Below, in pieces: positions 1 through 12,800 of a DNA stretch of 64,000 nucleotides. Under the pieces are notes generated by a model. It was given only the letters and a program-made list of their open reading frames with translations, searched no databases and had not been told where the DNA came from. This DNA is from Natronosporangium hydrolyticum (GTDB lineage: Bacteria; Actinomycetota; Actinomycetes; Mycobacteriales; Micromonosporaceae): contig NZ_CP070499.1 of NCBI RefSeq assembly GCF_016925615.1, positions 1,488,001-1,552,000 of the forward strand, given 5' to 3'. Made by a program: the position numbers and the translations under genes. The number at the start of each line of letters is the position of its first letter. Position 1 is the stretch's first letter.

Positions 1-3000
1 TCGTGGACTTCAGCCGGCAGCGTGGGTTGGCGGCCGATGGTCGGTGTAAGTCGTTTTCGGCGGATGCGGATGGTACGGGGTGGGCGGAGGGCGCTGGTGT
101 GCTGGTTTTGGAGCGGTTGTCGGATGCGCGGGCGGCGGGTCGTCGGGTGTTGGCGGTGGTGCGGGGTTCGGCGGTGAATCAGGATGGGGCGTCGAATGGG
201 TTGACGGCGCCGAATGGTCCGGCGCAGGAGCGGGTGATTCGGGCGGCGTTGGGGTCGGCTGGTGTGGGGGTGGGGGATGTGGATGTGGTGGAGGGGCATG
301 GGACGGGGACGTCGTTGGGGGATCCGATTGAGGTGGGGGCGTTGTTGGGGACGTATGGGCGGGGTCGGGGTGGGGTGGGTCCGTTGTGGTTGGGGTCGTT
401 GAAGTCGAATATTGGTCATGCGCAGGCGGCGGCTGGGGTGGCTGGTGTGATCAAGATGGTGTTGGCGTTGCGGTTTGGGTGGTTGCCGCGGACGTTGCAT
501 GTGGATGTGCCGTCGGGTGAGGTGGATTGGTCGTCTGGTGGGGTGGAGTTGTTGCGGGAGGCGGTGGAGTGGCGTTCGGTGGGTGGTCGGGTGCGGCGGG
601 CGGGGGTGTCGTCGTTTGGGATTAGTGGGACGAATGCGCATGTGATCGTTGAGGAGGCGCCGCCGGTGGAGGCGGGGGTGTCGGCGGGGTCGCCGGTGGA
701 GGTGTCGGCGGGGGAGGCTGCTGCTGTTGGTGGTGGGTTGCCGGTGGTGTTGCCGGTGTCGGGTGTGGGTTGGGGTGGGTTGCGGGGGCAGTTGGGTGGG
801 TTGGTGGGTTTGGTGGGTGGTGGGGGTGTGGGTTTGGGTGATGTGGGTTGGTCGTTGGGTGTGGGTCGGGCGGGGTTGGGGTGTCGGGCGGTGGTGGTGG
901 CTGATGGTGGTGGTGTTGATGGTGGTGTTGGTGGGGTGGTGGGTTTGTTGTCGGGGGTTGCTGGTGGTGGTGGTGAGGTGGTGGGTGTGGGTGGTTCGGT
1001 GGTGTTGGGTGAGGTGGTGGGTGGTCGGACGGTGTTTATGTTTTCGGGTCAGGGGTCGCAGCGGGTGGGTATGGGTCGTGGGTTGTATGGGGCGTTTGGT
1101 GTGTTTCGTGAGGTGTTTGATGAGGTGTGTGGGGTGTTTGATGGGTTGTTGGGGTGTGGGTTGCGGGGTGTGGTGTTTGAGGGTGTGGGTGGTGATGTGG
1201 ATCGGACGGTGTTTGCGCAGGCGGGGTTGTTTGCGGTGGAGGTGGCGTTGTTTCGGTTGTTGGAGTCGTGGGGTGTGGGTGTGGATGTGGTGGTGGGGCA
1301 TTCGGTGGGTGAGGTGGCGGCGGCGTATGTGGTGGGGGTGTTGGGGTTGGAGGATGCGTGTCGGTTGGTGGTTGGTGGGGCGGGGGTTGTGGAGTCGGGT
1401 GGGGTGGGTGGGTTTGGTGAGTTGGTTGGTGGGTTGGGTTTGGGTGGGGTTTCGGGTGGGGTGGTGGCGGTGTCGTCGGTGTTGGGTGGGGTGGTGGGTG
1501 GGGAGTGGTCGGATCCGGGGTTTTGGGTGTCGCAGGTGGGTGCTGGGGTGAGGTTTGGTGATGTGGTGGGTTGTTTGCGGGGGTTGGGTGTGTCGCGGTT
1601 TGTGGAGGTGGGTCCGGGTGGGGTGTGGGCTGGGGTGGTTCGTGAGGGTGATGGTGGTGGTGTGGCGGGTGATGGTGGTGGGTTGGTGGTTGGGTCGTTG
1701 TGGGGTGGGGTTGGTGGGTTGGGTGAGGTGGAGGGGTTGTTGGTGGGTGTGTCGCGGGTGTGGGTGTCGGGTGGGGTGGTGGATTGGTCTCGGGTGTTGG
1801 TTGGTGGTCGGTGGGTGGATCTGCCGACGTATGCGTTCCAACACAAGCGGTATTGGCTGGAGTCCCTGCCCAGTGGCGGCGATGTAACCGGGGCGGGCCA
1901 GCAGTCGGTCGGGCACCCGCTATTGGCCGCGGCCGTGCCCAGCGCTGTCGACGATGGTGTGGTGTTGACGGGGCGGTGGTCGTTGGCGACGCATCCGTGG
2001 CTTGCTGATCATGTGGTGCAGGGGCGGGTGATTGTGCCGGGGACGGCGTTTGTTGAGTTGGTTTTGCATGCGGGTGAGCGGGTTGGGGCTTCGGTGGTGC
2101 GGGAGTTGGCGTTGGAGGCGCCGTTGGTGTTGCCGGAGTCGGGTGGTGTGGCGGTGCAGGTGGTGGTGGGTGGTGTGGATGGTGTGGGTGGTCGGTCGGT
2201 GGCTGTGTATTCGTGTGTTCAGGATGGGGTTGTGGGGCGGGAGTGGGTTCGGCATGGGGTGGGTGTGTTGGGTTCGGGTGGTTTGGGTGGTGGGGTTGGT
2301 GTGTTGGGTGAGTGGCCGCCGGTGGGTGGGGTGCGGTTGGAGGTGGGTGATGCGTATGAGCGGTTGGGTGTTCGGGGTTATGGCTATGGTCCGGTGTTTC
2401 GGGGGTTGCGGGGGGCGTGGCGGCGTGGTGATGAGGTGTTTGCGGAGGTGGTGTTGCCGGAGGGGGTTGATGGTTCCGGGTTTGGTCTGCATCCGGCACT
2501 CTTCGACGCGGCTATGCACGCGGATCTCCTCGGTGACGGACCCACACTTATGCCGTTTGTGTGGAATGACGTTCGACTCCATGCTGAGGGCGCTCAAGCA
2601 CTTCGAGTCCGAATCAGACGCCTGCGTGGCGACGAACTGTCCAAGATAGAAATCTTCGACGTTGCGGGGAATCCGGTTGCAGCGGTTGGCTCGCTGGTCT
2701 CGCGTCCGGTCTCGGAAGGCCAGCTCTCCGCCGGACCGGCGGCCGGGCATGAGTCCCTTCTGCGCATCGACTGGCAGCCAAGGCCGGTGACGAGGACGCC
2801 TCTCCCCGCGGGATTGGTAACCATCGGGGCGCCACTCTTCGGCGAATACGGCTCTCATCAGGTCGCTGACGTGGCTGAATTGCGGGCGACCCTGGATCAA
2901 GGCGGAGTAGCACCGGAGCTGGCGCTGCTTGGGCTGCCTCCGGCGGACCCGGCGGGAGACTTCGACCCGTCGATTGAAGCGGCGGCGGCGACCGCGGCGG

Positions 3001-6000
3001 TGATGGCGACAATCCAAGAATTCCTTGCCGATCCCCGACTGGCAAGTTGTCAGCTGATCGTGGTTACTCAGAACGGAGTGATGCTGCCGCAGGACGAACC
3101 TGGTGACGAGGAAGCACATCAGCGGTCGCTACTGGCCCGAGCCCCATTGTGGGGGTTGGTCCGGGCTGCGGAGGCGGAGAATCCTGGTCGGTTCGGGTTG
3201 GTGGATGTGGATGGTGTGGGGGATGTTGCGGGTGTGGTTGGGGGGTTGGTGGGTGAGGGTGAGCCTGAGGTGGTGGTACGGGGTGGTGGGGTGTTTGTGC
3301 CGCGGTTGGTGCGGGTGTCGGAGGTGGCGGGGTCGGTGGGCAGTGGTGGGTCGGTTGGTGGTTTTGGTGGTGGTGCGGTGTTGGTGACTGGTGGTACGGG
3401 TGGTTTGGGGGCGTTGGTGGCGCGGCATTTGGTGGTGGGGTGTGGGGTGCGGGATGTGGTGTTGGTGAGTCGTCGTGGGTGGGGTGCGGTGGGGGTTGAG
3501 GGTTTGGTGGGGGAGTTGGAGTCGGTTGGTGCGCGGGTGCGGGTGTTTGGGTGTGATGTGGGTGATCGGGAGGCGTTGGTGGGGTTGTTGGGTGAGGTTG
3601 GTGGTGGGTTGTCGGGGGTGGTGCATGCGGCTGGGGTGGCTGGTGGGGGGACGGTTGATGTGTTGGATGCGGATGGGGTGGGTGAGGTGTTCCGGTCGAA
3701 GGTGTGTGGGGCGTGGTATTTGCATGAGTTGACGCGGGATTTGGAGTTGTCGGCGTTTGTGTTGTTCTCGTCGGCGGGTGGTTTGGTGTTGGCGGCTGGT
3801 CAGGGCGATTATGCGGCGGCGAATGTGTTCCTGGACGCGTTGGCGGTGCATCGTCGGGCGTTGGGGCTGCCGGGGCAGTCGTTGGCGTGGGGGATGTGGC
3901 AGGAGAACACCGGGCTCGGTGGCGAGCTCACCGCCGGTGACCTTCGACGTATGGCGCGGCTGGGCATGCCCGCGCTGACCCGGGCCGAGGGAATCGAACT
4001 ATTTGACCTGGCTATCAGCTCGGAGGAGCCGGTGCTGGTGCCGCTCCGCGTTGATCCGGTTGCGATCGGCCGGCGACCAGACGCGATACCAGCCATGTTG
4101 CGGTCCATCGCGCACAAGCCGCACCGGCGCAGAGCGAGCCGCGCGAGTGGATCAGCGACCGAACTGGGCCGCCAGCTCTCCGCGCTCGCCGATGGCGAGA
4201 TCGACCGGACCTTGCTGCAGCTGGTTCGGGACCAGGTCGCCACCGTGCTCGGCTATGAGGACGCTCAGGAGCTTGACACCCGTCGGGCTTTCAAAGAGCT
4301 GGGCTTCGACTCATTGGCTGCGGTTGAACTTCGAAATGCACTGGGTGCTACGACCGGCCTGAGTCTCCCCGCGACCCTTGTATTTGACTACCCTAACGCT
4401 CAGTCGGTGGCCGAGTTCCTGCGTGAGAAGCTCGTCGGTGAACGGGTTGAAGCCGAGGTTGTCTCGGCTGTACCGATAGCATCGGCGACCACCGACGATC
4501 CGGTGGTGATCGTCGGAATGAGCTGCCGGTATGCCGGCGGGGTAGCGACGCCCGCGGAGCTGTGGCAGCTCCTCATGGACGAGGTCGATGCGATTACCTC
4601 GTTCCCCGAAGATCGGGGTTGGGATATCGCCGGGATCTACGACCCGGAGCCTGGGAAGGCCGGCAAGAGTTACACCCGCGAAGGTGGCTTTCTCCACGAT
4701 GCCGCCGCGTTCGACCCGGAGTTCTTTGGGATTGGCCCCCGGGAAGCGCTCGCCATGGACCCACAGCAGCGACTCCTGCTAGAGGCGGCCTGGGAGGCAT
4801 TCGAGCGGGCGGGCATTGATCCGACGTCAATGCGCGGAAGCAACACCGGCGTTTTCGCTGGTGTCATGTATGACGATTACGGGCCGCGGTTGAAGCAACC
4901 GCCTAAAGACGTTATCGGCTACCTGGCGAACGGAAGCTCAGGCAGCGTCGTTTCTGGTCGGGTCTCCTACCTTATGGGACTGGAAGGCCCGGCAATGACT
5001 ATCGACACCGCGTGCTCATCATCGCTTGTCGCGCTTCACCTAGCTGCCCAGTCGGTTCGGAACGGCGAGTGCAGTATGGCTTTGGCCGGTGGCGTTACCG
5101 TACTCTCCACGACGGATCTTTTCGTCGATTCGAGCCGGCAGGGGGTTCTATCGCCGAACGGTCGATGCAAGTCCTTCGCTTCGGCGGCCGATGGTGTGGG
5201 ATGGGCCGAGGGCGTCGGCCTGCTGTTGGTGGAACGTCTCTCCGACGCACGGCGAAACGATCATCCGGTTTTGGCGGTCGTGCGGGGTTCGGCGGTGAAT
5301 CAGGATGGGGCGTCGAACGGTTTGACCGCTCCGAATGGTCCGTCGCAGGAGCGGGTCATCCGAAAGGCCTTGGCCTCGGCAGGTCTGTCGACCCAGGATG
5401 TCGACGCGGTTGAGGCCCACGGATCTGGCACGAGACTCGGGGACCCCATCGAGGCTCAGGCGCTGTTGGCGACGTACGGCGAGGGTCGGGAACGTCCGCT
5501 AATGCTGGGTTCTATCAAGTCGAATATTGGTCACGCGCAGGCTGCAGGTGGTGTCGCCGGTGTGATCAAGATGGTGTTGGCGTTGCGGTTTGGGTGGTTG
5601 CCGCGGACGTTGCATGTGGATGTGCCGTCGGGTGAGGTGGATTGGTCGTCTGGTGGGGTGGAGTTGTTGCGGGAGGCGGTGGAGTGGCGTTCGGTGGGTG
5701 GTCGGGTGCGGCGGGCGGGGGTGTCGTCGTTTGGGATTAGTGGGACGAATGCGCATGTGATCGTTGAGGAGGCGCCGCCGGTGGAGGCGGGGGTGTCGGC
5801 GGGGTCGCCGGTGGAGGTGTCGGCGGGGGAGGCTGCTGCTGTTGGTGGTGGGTTGCCGGTGGTGTTGCCGGTGTCGGGTGTGGGTTGGGGTGGGTTGCGG
5901 GGGCAGTTGGGTGGGTTGGTGGGTTTGGTGGGTGGTGGGGGTGTGGGTTTGGGTGATGTGGGTTGGTCGTTGGGTGTGGGTCGGGCGGGGTTGGGGTGTC

Positions 6001-9000
6001 GGGCGGTGGTGGTGGCTGATGGTGGTGGTGTTGATGGTGGTGTTGGTGGGGTGGTGGGTTTGTTGTCGGGGGTTGCTGGTGGTGGTGGTGAGGTGGTGGG
6101 TGTGGGTGGTTCGGTGGTGTTGGGTGAGGTGGTGGGTGGTCGGACGGTGTTTATGTTTTCGGGTCAGGGGTCGCAGCGGGTGGGTATGGGTCGTGGGTTG
6201 TATGGGGCGTTTGGTGTGTTTCGTGAGGTGTTTGATGAGGTGTGTGGGGTGTTTGATGGGTTGTTGGGGTGTGGGTTGCGGGGTGTGGTGTTTGAGGGTG
6301 TGGGTGGTGATGTGGATCGGACGGTGTTTGCGCAGGCGGGGTTGTTTGCGGTGGAGGTGGCGTTGTTTCGGTTGTTGGAGTCGTGGGGTGTGGGTGTGGA
6401 TGTGGTGGTGGGGCATTCGGTGGGTGAGGTGGCGGCGGCGTATGTGGTGGGGGTGTTGGGGTTGGAGGATGCGTGTCGGTTGGTGGTTGGTGGGGCGGGG
6501 GTTGTGGAGTCGGGTGGGGTGGGTGGGTTTGGTGAGTTGGTTGGTGGGTTGGGTTTGGGTGGGGTTTCGGGTGGGGTGGTGGCGGTGTCGTCGGTGTTGG
6601 GTGGGGTGGTGGGTGGGGAGTGGTCGGATCCGGGGTTTTGGGTGTCGCAGGTGGGTGCTGGGGTGAGGTTTGGTGATGTGGTGGGTTGTTTGCGGGGGTT
6701 GGGTGTGTCGCGGTTTGTGGAGGTGGGTCCGGGTGGGGTGTGGGCTGGGGTGGTTCGTGAGGGTGATGGTGGTGGTGTGGCGGGTGATGGTGGTGGGTTG
6801 GTGGTTGGGTCGTTGTGGGGTGGGGTTGGTGGGTTGGGTGAGGTGGAGGGGTTGTTGGTGGGTGTGTCGCGGGTGTGGGTGTCGGGTGGGGTGGTGGATT
6901 GGTCTCGGGTGTTGGTTGGTGGTCGGTGGGTGGATCTGCCGACGTATGCGTTCCAACGCCAGCGCTACTGGCTCATGGACGGAGCTACAACGTCGGGCGA
7001 CTTGGCCGAAGTGGGACTCACCGGGGTTGAGCATCCGTTGCTGTCGGTGGCCGTGCCCAGCGCTGTCGACGATGGTGTGGTGTTGACGGGGCGCTGGTCA
7101 CTGGCGACGCATCCGTGGCTCGGCGACCACATGGTTCACGGGACGGTTGTGGTGCCCGGATCGCTCTTCGTGGAGTTGGCGTTGACTGCCGGAGAGCGAC
7201 TCGCCGCGGGAGAGCTACGTGAGCTGACTCAGGAGGCTCCACTCCTGCTCAACTCCGCCGCCGCAGTGACCGTGCAGGTGATCGTCGGAGGCAAGGGTGA
7301 TGACGGGAAACGGCCCTTGACTATCTACTCAAGAGACGAAACGCGGGCCGACGACCCGGGCGCCTGGGCACGGCACGCTAGCGGCCTGCTTGGTAGCGGA
7401 AGCGGCCAGCCGGAGCTATACGTCGGCGTGTGGCCGCCGCCGGGCGCCGATCCCCTGGACATCACCAGCGCATATCAGCGAGCCGCCGAAGATGGCTACG
7501 GCTACGGGCCATTGTTCCAAGGGCTACGCGTGGCGTGGCGCGTCGGCGACGAGGTCTATGGCGAAGTGGCATTGCCCGACGGTGAGATAACGGCGGCGCG
7601 GTCATTCGGTCTTCACCCCGCCCTTCTCGACTCTGCGCTTGACGCCGCGGGCTTCGTCGCAGATGAGTCCGATCCGAGTGCGACTACTCTGGTTCCCTTC
7701 GCGTGGCAGAACGTGGTGCTCCAATCGGGTGGTGCGGCAGCGGTGCGCGTTCGCGTCAGCCGTTGCGGCGACAACGGAGCGATCTCGCTGCGACTCTTCG
7801 ACTCTGCGGGGCAACCGGTCGCGAGTATCGGCTCGTTGTCGCTACGTCCAGTAACCGCCGCCCAGCTTGCCTCGGGCGGGGCCCCGCCCGACTCGCTCTT
7901 CCGGATCGAGTGGCAGTCAGCCACGTTGCCTGACGGTGTGGCTGTGAGCTCCGCAATGATCGGGCGAGGCGGCTCTGAAGAGTCGACAGCGGGCTTTGCC
8001 AAACCGGCTAGCCTCGCCGCCCTACGCGCCAGCTTGGACAATGGCCAGCCTTCACCGGAGCTGGTCGCCTACACCATCGCCACGGAACTGATTGACGATA
8101 CGTCAGCTACCTTGCCGGAGCGGCTGCGTCGAGTGTTGGCAGAGGTGCTCGAGCTGATTCAGGAGTGGTTGAGCGACCCTCGACTGGTCGAGTCGCGGCT
8201 AGTGCTGGTCGCCGAATGCCCGGAGCCGTCCCCCATCGGCGTGATCGCTCGTGCCGTGGCTGGACTGGTTCGAGCCGCCGAGTCGGAGAACCCAGGGCAG
8301 TTCGCAATGCTGCACAAGTCACCTTCGGCAGCGCTGCCCCGGCGGCTCCCCGCCGACGAGCCGGAGCTTCTCGTGACTCCGGACGGCACAGTGACCGTAC
8401 CTCGGCTGGTTCCAGCAGGCGCCAGCCAGGGCGGATTTGGTGGTTTTGGTGGTGGTGCGGTGTTGGTGACTGGTGGTACGGGTGGTTTGGGGGCGTTGGT
8501 GGCGCGGCATTTGGTGGTGGGGTGTGGGGTGCGGGATGTGGTGTTGGTGAGTCGTCGTGGGTGGGGTGCGGTGGGGGTTGAGGGTTTGGTGGGGGAGTTG
8601 GAGTCGGTTGGTGCGCGGGTGCGGGTGTTTGGGTGTGATGTGGGTGATCGGGAGGCGTTGGTGGGGTTGTTGGGTGAGGTTGGTGGTGGGTTGTCGGGGG
8701 TGGTGCATGCGGCTGGAGTGGTGGATGACGGGGTGGTGAGTGGGTTGTCGGTGGAGCGGTTGGGGCGGGTTTTGTCGGCGAAGGTGGATGGTGCGTGGGG
8801 GTTGCACGAGTTGTTGGGGGAGGTGCCGCTGATCTTCTTCTCGTCGGCGTCCGGCACGGTCGACGCTGCTGGGCAGGGAGGTTATGCGGCGGCGAACGCG
8901 GCCCTGGACGGGTTGGCGGAGTATCGCCGGGCGCAGGGGCTGCCGACTGTGTCGCTGGCCTGGGGACTCTGGCAACCGGACGAGGTCGATGATCACATGC

Positions 9001-9818
9001 CGGCGAGCGCCATGACCAGTCAGCTGACCGAGGTCGACCTGGAACGGCTCCGACGGTTGGGGACGCTGCCGCTCAGCTCAGCCGACGGGCTCGCGCTCTT
9101 CGACGTGGCCATCGCGCATGGTGCTCCCGTACTCATCCCGCTGCCGGTGGACCGTGATGCGCTCCGGCTACGGATCGGGGAGGTCCCGGCAGCACTGCGT
9201 AGTCTCGCCGGAGTGGACCCGACGGCTGCGGCGGCGTTGACGCCGGCCTCGGACTCGGCACCGACCGAGCTCTCAATGGCTGAGCAGCTCGCCGGTCTTC
9301 GGAGAGACGATCAGATTAGGTTCACCCTGGAGCTGGTCTGCACCCACGTCGCGACGGTGCTCGGCATCGTCGATCCCAAGAAGATTGATGTGGACCGGGG
9401 GTTCCTGGACCTGGGGCTGGATTCACTGTCCGCGCTGGAACTTCGAAACAGCCTGGCCAAGGTCACCGGCCTCCGTCTTCCCGCCACATTGATTTTCGAC
9501 TATCCGTCGCCTCGTCCGCTAGCCGAGCTGATTCGTACGGAGCTTTGCCCGGAGGCTGGGCAGGATGTTGAGGAGACAGACGAGGAAGCCTGCCGCCGGG
9601 CCATCCGCTCTATCCCGGTGTCCCGGCTCCAGGAAGCAGGGCTGTTAGAGAGTCTGTTGGCGCTTGCTGCCACGGAAGCCGAATCCGGCGACTCCGCCGA
9701 GTCAGCCACCGGGGCAGCCACCACCGAGGAGAGTGCCGAAGCGATCAGGTCGATGGACGTGGACGACCTGGTCCGTGCCGCCTTCGCCCAGCGGGATAAC
9801 ACCCTTCCAGAGGAGTGA
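1..9818 (+). CDS. Modular type I PKS, two modules, 5' partial (modules A and B)
   Basis: The reading frame is already open at base 1 (first whole codon at 3) inside a ketosynthase, so the start lies upstream. Domains by residue from base 3: module A has the C-terminal KS part 1-220 (GHGTGT and KSNIGH present, Cys site outside the window), a shortened AT 245-618, DH 638-900 ([12 protein letters not shown]), KR 1122-1315 (Tyr in GDYAAAN) and ACP 1402-1475 (GFDSL). Module B has KS 1498-1922 (TACSSS, EAHGSGT, KSNIGH), a shortened AT 1948-2320, DH 2345-2620, KR 2812-3005 (VDD motif, B-type-like) and ACP 3103-3178. Both ATs keep GHSVGE but lack the following Arg and HAFH. The tail with [10 protein letters not shown] resembles a C-terminal docking domain that would pair with the next gene. 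There is no ER and no TE. Long stretches are identical to other modules here. Confidence 0.95.
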   Translation, partial: VDFSRQRGLAADGRCKSFSADADGTGWAEGAGVLVLERLSDARAAGRRVLAVVRGSAVNQDGASNGLTAPNGPAQERVIRAALGSAGVGVGDVDVVEGHGTGTSLGDPIEVGALLGTYGRGRGGVGPLWLGSLKSNIGHAQAAAGVAGVIKMVLALRFGWLPRTLHVDVPSGEVDWSSGGVELLREAVEWRSVGGRVRRAGVSSFGISGTNAHVIVEEAPPVEAGVSAGSPVEVSAGEAAAVGGGLPVVLPVSGVGWGGLRGQLGGLVGLVGGGGVGLGDVGWSLGVGRAGLGCRAVVVADGGGVDGGVGGVVGLLSGVAGGGGEVVGVGGSVVLGEVVGGRTVFMFSGQGSQRVGMGRGLYGAFGVFREVFDEVCGVFDGLLGCGLRGVVFEGVGGDVDRTVFAQAGLFAVEVALFRLLESWGVGVDVVVGHSVGEVAAAYVVGVLGLEDACRLVVGGAGVVESGGVGGFGELVGGLGLGGVSGGVVAVSSVLGGVVGGEWSDPGFWVSQVGAGVRFGDVVGCLRGLGVSRFVEVGPGGVWAGVVREGDGGGVAGDGGGLVVGSLWGGVGGLGEVEGLLVGVSRVWVSGGVVDWSRVLVGGRWVDLPTYAFQHKRYWLESLPSGGDVTGAGQQSVGHPLLAAAVPSAVDDGVVLTGRWSLATHPWLADHVVQGRVIVPGTAFVELVLHAGERVGASVVRELALEAPLVLPESGGVAVQVVVGGVDGVGGRSVAVYSCVQDGVVGREWVRHGVGVLGSGGLGGGVGVLGEWPPVGGVRLEVGDAYERLGVRGYGYGPVFRGLRGAWRRGDEVFAEVVLPEGVDGSGFGLHPALFDAAMHADLLGDGPTLMPFVWNDVRLHAEGAQALRVRIRRLRGDELSKIEIFDVAGNPVAAVGSLVSRPVSEGQLSAGPAAGHESLLRIDWQPRPVTRTPLPAGLVTIGAPLFGEYGSHQVADVAELRATLDQGGVAPELALLGLPPADPAGDFDPSIEAAAATAAVMATIQEFLADPRLASCQLIVVTQNGVMLPQDEPGDEEAHQRSLLARAPLWGLVRAAEAENPGRFGLVDVDGVGDVAGVVGGLVGEGEPEVVVRGGGVFVPRLVRVSEVAGSVGSGGSVGGFGGGAVLVTGGTGGLGALVARHLVVGCGVRDVVLVSRRGWGAVGVEGLVGELESVGARVRVFGCDVGDREALVGLLGEVGGGLSGVVHAAGVAGGGTVDVLDADGVGEVFRSKVCGAWYLHELTRDLELSAFVLFSSAGGLVLAAGQGDYAAANVFLDALAVHRRALGLPGQSLAWGMWQENTGLGGELTAGDLRRMARLGMPALTRAEGIELFDLAISSEEPVLVPLRVDPVAIGRRPDAIPAMLRSIAHKPHRRRASRASGSATELGRQLSALADGEIDRTLLQLVRDQVATVLGYEDAQELDTRRAFKELGFDSLAAVELRNALGATTGLSLPATLVFDYPNAQSVAEFLREKLVGERVEAEVVSAVPIASATTDDPVVIVGMSCRYAGGVATPAELWQLLMDEVDAITSFPEDRGWDIAGIYDPEPGKAGKSYTREGGFLHDAAAFDPEFFGIGPREALAMDPQQRLLLEAAWEAFERAGIDPTSMRGSNTGVFAGVMYDDYGPRLKQPPKDVIGYLANGSSGSVVSGRVSYLMGLEGPAMTIDTACSSSLVALHLAAQSVRNGECSMALAGGVTVLSTTDLFVDSSRQGVLSPNGRCKSFASAADGVGWAEGVGLLLVERLSDARRNDHPVLAVVRGSAVNQDGASNGLTAPNGPSQERVIRKALASAGLSTQDVDAVEAHGSGTRLGDPIEAQALLATYGEGRERPLMLGSIKSNIGHAQAAGGVAGVIKMVLALRFGWLPRTLHVDVPSGEVDWSSGGVELLREAVEWRSVGGRVRRAGVSSFGISGTNAHVIVEEAPPVEAGVSAGSPVEVSAGEAAAVGGGLPVVLPVSGVGWGGLRGQLGGLVGLVGGGGVGLGDVGWSLGVGRAGLGCRAVVVADGGGVDGGVGGVVGLLSGVAGGGGEVVGVGGSVVLGEVVGGRTVFMFSGQGSQRVGMGRGLYGAFGVFREVFDEVCGVFDGLLGCGLRGVVFEGVGGDVDRTVFAQAGLFAVEVALFRLLESWGVGVDVVVGHSVGEVAAAYVVGVLGLEDACRLVVGGAGVVESGGVGGFGELVGGLGLGGVSGGVVAVSSVLGGVVGGEWSDPGFWVSQVGAGVRFGDVVGCLRGLGVSRFVEVGPGGVWAGVVREGDGGGVAGDGGGLVVGSLWGGVGGLGEVEGLLVGVSRVWVSGGVVDWSRVLVGGRWVDLPTYAFQRQRYWLMDGATTSGDLAEVGLTGVEHPLLSVAVPSAVDDGVVLTGRWSLATHPWLGDHMVHGTVVVPGSLFVELALTAGERLAAGELRELTQEAPLLLNSAAAVTVQVIVGGKGDDGKRPLTIYSRDETRADDPGAWARHASGLLGSGSGQPELYVGVWPPPGADPLDITSAYQRAAEDGYGYGPLFQGLRVAWRVGDEVYGEVALPDGEITAARSFGLHPALLDSALDAAGFVADESDPSATTLVPFAWQNVVLQSGGAAAVRVRVSRCGDNGAISLRLFDSAGQPVASIGSLSLRPVTAAQLASGGAPPDSLFRIEWQSATLPDGVAVSSAMIGRGGSEESTAGFAKPASLAALRASLDNGQPSPELVAYTIATELIDDTSATLPERLRRVLAEVLELIQEWLSDPRLVESRLVLVAECPEPSPIGVIARAVAGLVRAAESENPGQFAMLHKSPSAALPRRLPADEPELLVTPDGTVTVPRLVPAGASQGGFGGFGGGAVLVTGGTGGLGALVARHLVVGCGVRDVVLVSRRGWGAVGVEGLVGELESVGARVRVFGCDVGDREALVGLLGEVGGGLSGVVHAAGVVDDGVVSGLSVERLGRVLSAKVDGAWGLHELLGEVPLIFFSSASGTVDAAGQGGYAAANAALDGLAEYRRAQGLPTVSLAWGLWQPDEVDDHMPASAMTSQLTEVDLERLRRLGTLPLSSADGLALFDVAIAHGAPVLIPLPVDRDALRLRIGEVPAALRSLAGVDPTAAAALTPASDSAPTELSMAEQLAGLRRDDQIRFTLELVCTHVATVLGIVDPKKIDVDRGFLDLGLDSLSALELRNSLAKVTGLRLPATLIFDYPSPRPLAELIRTELCPEAGQDVEETDEEACRRAIRSIPVSRLQEAGLLESLLALAATEAESGDSAESATGAATTEESAEAIRSMDVDDLVRAAFAQRDNTLPEE
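444..1842 (+). repeat. Long direct repeat, copy in module A (partner 5559-6957)
   Basis: About 1.4 kb covering the KS end, KS-AT linker and shortened AT is the same at 5559-6957 (offset 5115 at both ends). Part of it, 207-1371, is also the same as 10714-11878 in module C. The tract is strongly G/T-rich on the plus strand, unlike the flanking DH and KR-linker sequence. Confidence 0.9.
736..1856 (+). other. Shortened AT domain of module A (no Arg, no HAFH)
   Basis: Compared with the complete ATs of modules C, D and F, the segment from RLVAVRG through HAFHS to GLGWGG (101 residues) is replaced by 26 residues starting [11 protein letters not shown], a net loss of 75 residues in frame. GHSVGE with the nucleophilic Ser is kept. 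The Arg that binds the malonyl carboxylate and the catalytic His of HAFH are gone, so charging by this domain is unlikely. Other local changes (QVGAGV for [13 protein letters not shown] for LGGLARR) mark it as a separate AT version rather than a simple recent deletion. Confidence 0.85.
1961..2509 (+). repeat. DH repeat, module A copy (partner 12695-13243)
   Basis: About 549 bp of the DH domain is nearly identical to module C at offset 10734, with rare differences such as one base near 2403. The DH domains of modules B, D, E and G are divergent, so this pair was homogenised separately from the KS-AT block. Confidence 0.85.
3148..3893 (+). repeat. KR repeat family, module A copy
   Basis: Bases 3148-3636 match 19147-19635 in module D (offset 15999). 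Bases 3363-3893 match 49375-49905 in module E with a handful of single-base changes (offset 46012). Module B shares the central part from about 8440. The KRs are therefore mosaics of a small set of homogenised segments. Confidence 0.85.
5559..6957 (+). repeat. Long direct repeat, copy in module B (partner 444-1842)
   Basis: The copy begins inside the KS (codons for GVIKMVLAL) and ends in the post-AT motif PTYAFQ. The module B KS upstream of 5559 is not homogenised and has normal high-GC codon use, so the boundary of a conversion tract can be seen here. Confidence 0.9.
5851..6971 (+). other. Shortened AT domain of module B (same deletion as module A)
   Basis: It carries the same 75-residue net deletion and the same altered flanking residues as the module A AT. 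The bases 5559-6957 repeat 444-1842 at a constant offset of 5115 with no difference noticed. The Ser of GHSVGE remains; the Arg and HAFH motif are missing. Confidence 0.85.
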
Positions 9819-9822
9819 ATCA

Positions 9823-12800
9823 ATGAGCACCTCCGCGGACCAGGTTGTCGCAGCTCTCCGTGAATCACTGCTTGAAAACGAACGTTTGCGTCGGCAGAAC
9901 GATCGCTTGACCGCAGCGTCTACCGAGCCGATCGCGATTGTGGGGATGGGGTGTCGGTTGCCGGGGGGTGTGGGGTCTCCGGAGGATTTGTGGGATTTGG
10001 TGTGGGCGGGTGTGGATGCGGTGGGTCCGTTTCCGCGGGATCGTGGGTGGGATGTGGAGGGGTTGTTTGATCCGGATGGGGAGCGGGCGGGGTCGAGTTA
10101 TGTGGTGGAGGGTGGGTTTCTGTATGACGCGGCTGGTTTTGATGCGGAGTTTTTTGGGATTAGTCCGCGTGAGGCGTTGGCGATGGATCCGCAGCAGCGG
10201 TTGTTGTTGGAGGTGTCGTGGGAGGCGTTGGAGCGGGCGGGTATTGATCCTTCGGGGCTGCGGGGGAGCCGTACCGGTGTGTACGCCGGGGTGATGTACC
10301 ACGACTATGCCGGAAGCAACAGCGACGGAAGTTTGGTCTCTGGTCGGGTGGCGTATCACCTTGGTCTGGAGGGGCCGGCGGTGACGGTGGATACGGCGTG
10401 TTCGTCGTCGTTGGTGGCGTTGCATCTGGCGGTGCAGGCGTTGCGTAGTGGCGAGTGCGGTATGGCGTTGGTGGGTGGGGTGACGGTGATGGCCACACCG
10501 GAGACCTTTGTGGAGTTTAGTCGGCAACAAGGGTTGGCGCGGGATGGTCGGTGTAAGTCGTTTTCGGCGGATGCGGATGGTACGGGGTGGGCGGAGGGCG
10601 CTGGTGTGCTGGTTTTGGAGCGGTTGTCGGATGCGCGGGCGGCGGGTCGTCGGGTGTTGGCGGTGGTGCGGGGTTCGGCGGTGAATCAGGATGGGGCGTC
10701 AAGTGGTTTCAGTGCGCCGAATGGTCCGGCGCAGGAGCGGGTGATTCGGGCGGCGTTGGGGTCGGCTGGTGTGGGGGTGGGGGATGTGGATGTGGTGGAG
10801 GGGCATGGGACGGGGACGTCGTTGGGGGATCCGATTGAGGTGGGGGCGTTGTTGGGGACGTATGGGCGGGGTCGGGGTGGGGTGGGTCCGTTGTGGTTGG
10901 GGTCGTTGAAGTCGAATATTGGTCATGCGCAGGCGGCGGCTGGGGTGGCTGGTGTGATCAAGATGGTGTTGGCGTTGCGGTTTGGGTGGTTGCCGCGGAC
11001 GTTGCATGTGGATGTGCCGTCGGGTGAGGTGGATTGGTCGTCTGGTGGGGTGGAGTTGTTGCGGGAGGCGGTGGAGTGGCGTTCGGTGGGTGGTCGGGTG
11101 CGGCGGGCGGGGGTGTCGTCGTTTGGGATTAGTGGGACGAATGCGCATGTGATCGTTGAGGAGGCGCCGCCGGTGGAGGCGGGGGTGTCGGCGGGGTCGC
11201 CGGTGGAGGTGTCGGCGGGGGAGGCTGCTGCTGTTGGTGGTGGGTTGCCGGTGGTGTTGCCGGTGTCGGGTGTGGGTTGGGGTGGGTTGCGGGGGCAGTT
11301 GGGTGGGTTGGTGGGTTTGGTGGGTGGTGGGGGTGTGGGTTTGGGTGATGTGGGTTGGTCGTTGGGTGTGGGTCGGGCGGGGTTGGGGTGTCGGGCGGTG
11401 GTGGTGGCTGATGGTGGTGGTGTTGATGGTGGTGTTGGTGGGGTGGTGGGTTTGTTGTCGGGGGTTGCTGGTGGTGGTGGTGAGGTGGTGGGTGTGGGTG
11501 GTTCGGTGGTGTTGGGTGAGGTGGTGGGTGGTCGGACGGTGTTTATGTTTTCGGGTCAGGGGTCGCAGCGGGTGGGTATGGGTCGTGGGTTGTATGGGGC
11601 GTTTGGTGTGTTTCGTGAGGTGTTTGATGAGGTGTGTGGGGTGTTTGATGGGTTGTTGGGGTGTGGGTTGCGGGGTGTGGTGTTTGAGGGTGTGGGTGGT
11701 GATGTGGATCGGACGGTGTTTGCGCAGGCGGGGTTGTTTGCGGTGGAGGTGGCGTTGTTTCGGTTGTTGGAGTCGTGGGGTGTGGGTGTGGATGTGGTGG
11801 TGGGGCATTCGGTGGGTGAGGTGGCGGCGGCGTATGTGGTGGGGGTGTTGGGGTTGGAGGATGCGTGTCGGTTGGTGGCGGTGCGGGGTGGGTTGATGGA
11901 TGGGTTGCCGTCGGGTGGGGTGATGGTGGCGGTGTCGGGTGTGGGGGAGGAGCGGGTGCGGGGTTTGTTAGTGGATGGTGTGGATGTGGCTGCGGTGAAT
12001 GGTGGTGGTGAGTTGGTGTTGTCGGGTGTGGAGGAGTGTGTGGTGTCGGTGGTGGGGGTGTTGGAGGGGTTGGGTGCGCGGGTGTCGTGGTTGCGGGTGT
12101 CGCATGCGTTTCATTCGGGGTTGATGGAGCCGATGTTGGGTGAGTTTGGGGAGGCGATTGGTGGGTTGGGTTGGGGTGGGGTTTCGGGTGGGGTGGTGGC
12201 GGTGTCGTCGGTGTTGGGTGGGGTGGTGGGTGGGGAGTGGTCGGATCCGGGGTATTGGGTGTCGCAGGTGCGGTCTGAGGTGAGGTTTGGTGATGTGGTG
12301 GGTTGTTTGCGGGGGTTGGGTGTGTCGCGGTTTGTGGAGGTGGGGCCGGGTGGGGTGTTGGGTGGTTTGGCGCGGCGGGTGGTGGAGGGGTCTGAGGGTG
12401 GGGTTGGTGGGTTGGTGTTTGCGTCGTTGTTGGGTGTGGGGTTGGTGGGTTGGGTGAGGTGGAGGGGTTGTTGGTGGGTGTGTCGCGGGTGTGGGTGTCG
12501 GGTGGGGTGGTGGATTGGTCTCGGGTGTTGGTTGGTGGTCGGTGGGTGGATCTGCCGACGTATGCGTTCCAACACCAGCGGTACTGGAACGCCTCCTCAA
12601 CCACGTCACATGCGGGCCTTGAGCGAGCAGGCCTGGCGCCGATCGACCATTCGGCGCTGGCTGCCGCGATCCCGGATCCCAACTCGGACGGTGCGGTGTT
12701 GACGGGGCGGTGGTCGTTGGCGACGCATCCGTGGCTTGCTGATCATGTGGTGCAGGGGCGGGTGATTGTGCCGGGGACGGCGTTTGTTGAGTTGGTTTTG

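Noticed and set aside
720-1020. Simple low-complexity or tandem repeat array
   Set aside because: Despite the near two-letter composition, the sequence encodes a conserved linker-AT region in one frame with AT motifs, so it is coding.
649-1551. Plus-strand frame rich in Trp, Cys, Val and Arg, recurring in each AT repeat
   Set aside because: A shifted reading of the AT repeat. The true frame carries GHSVGE and other AT motifs in every copy.
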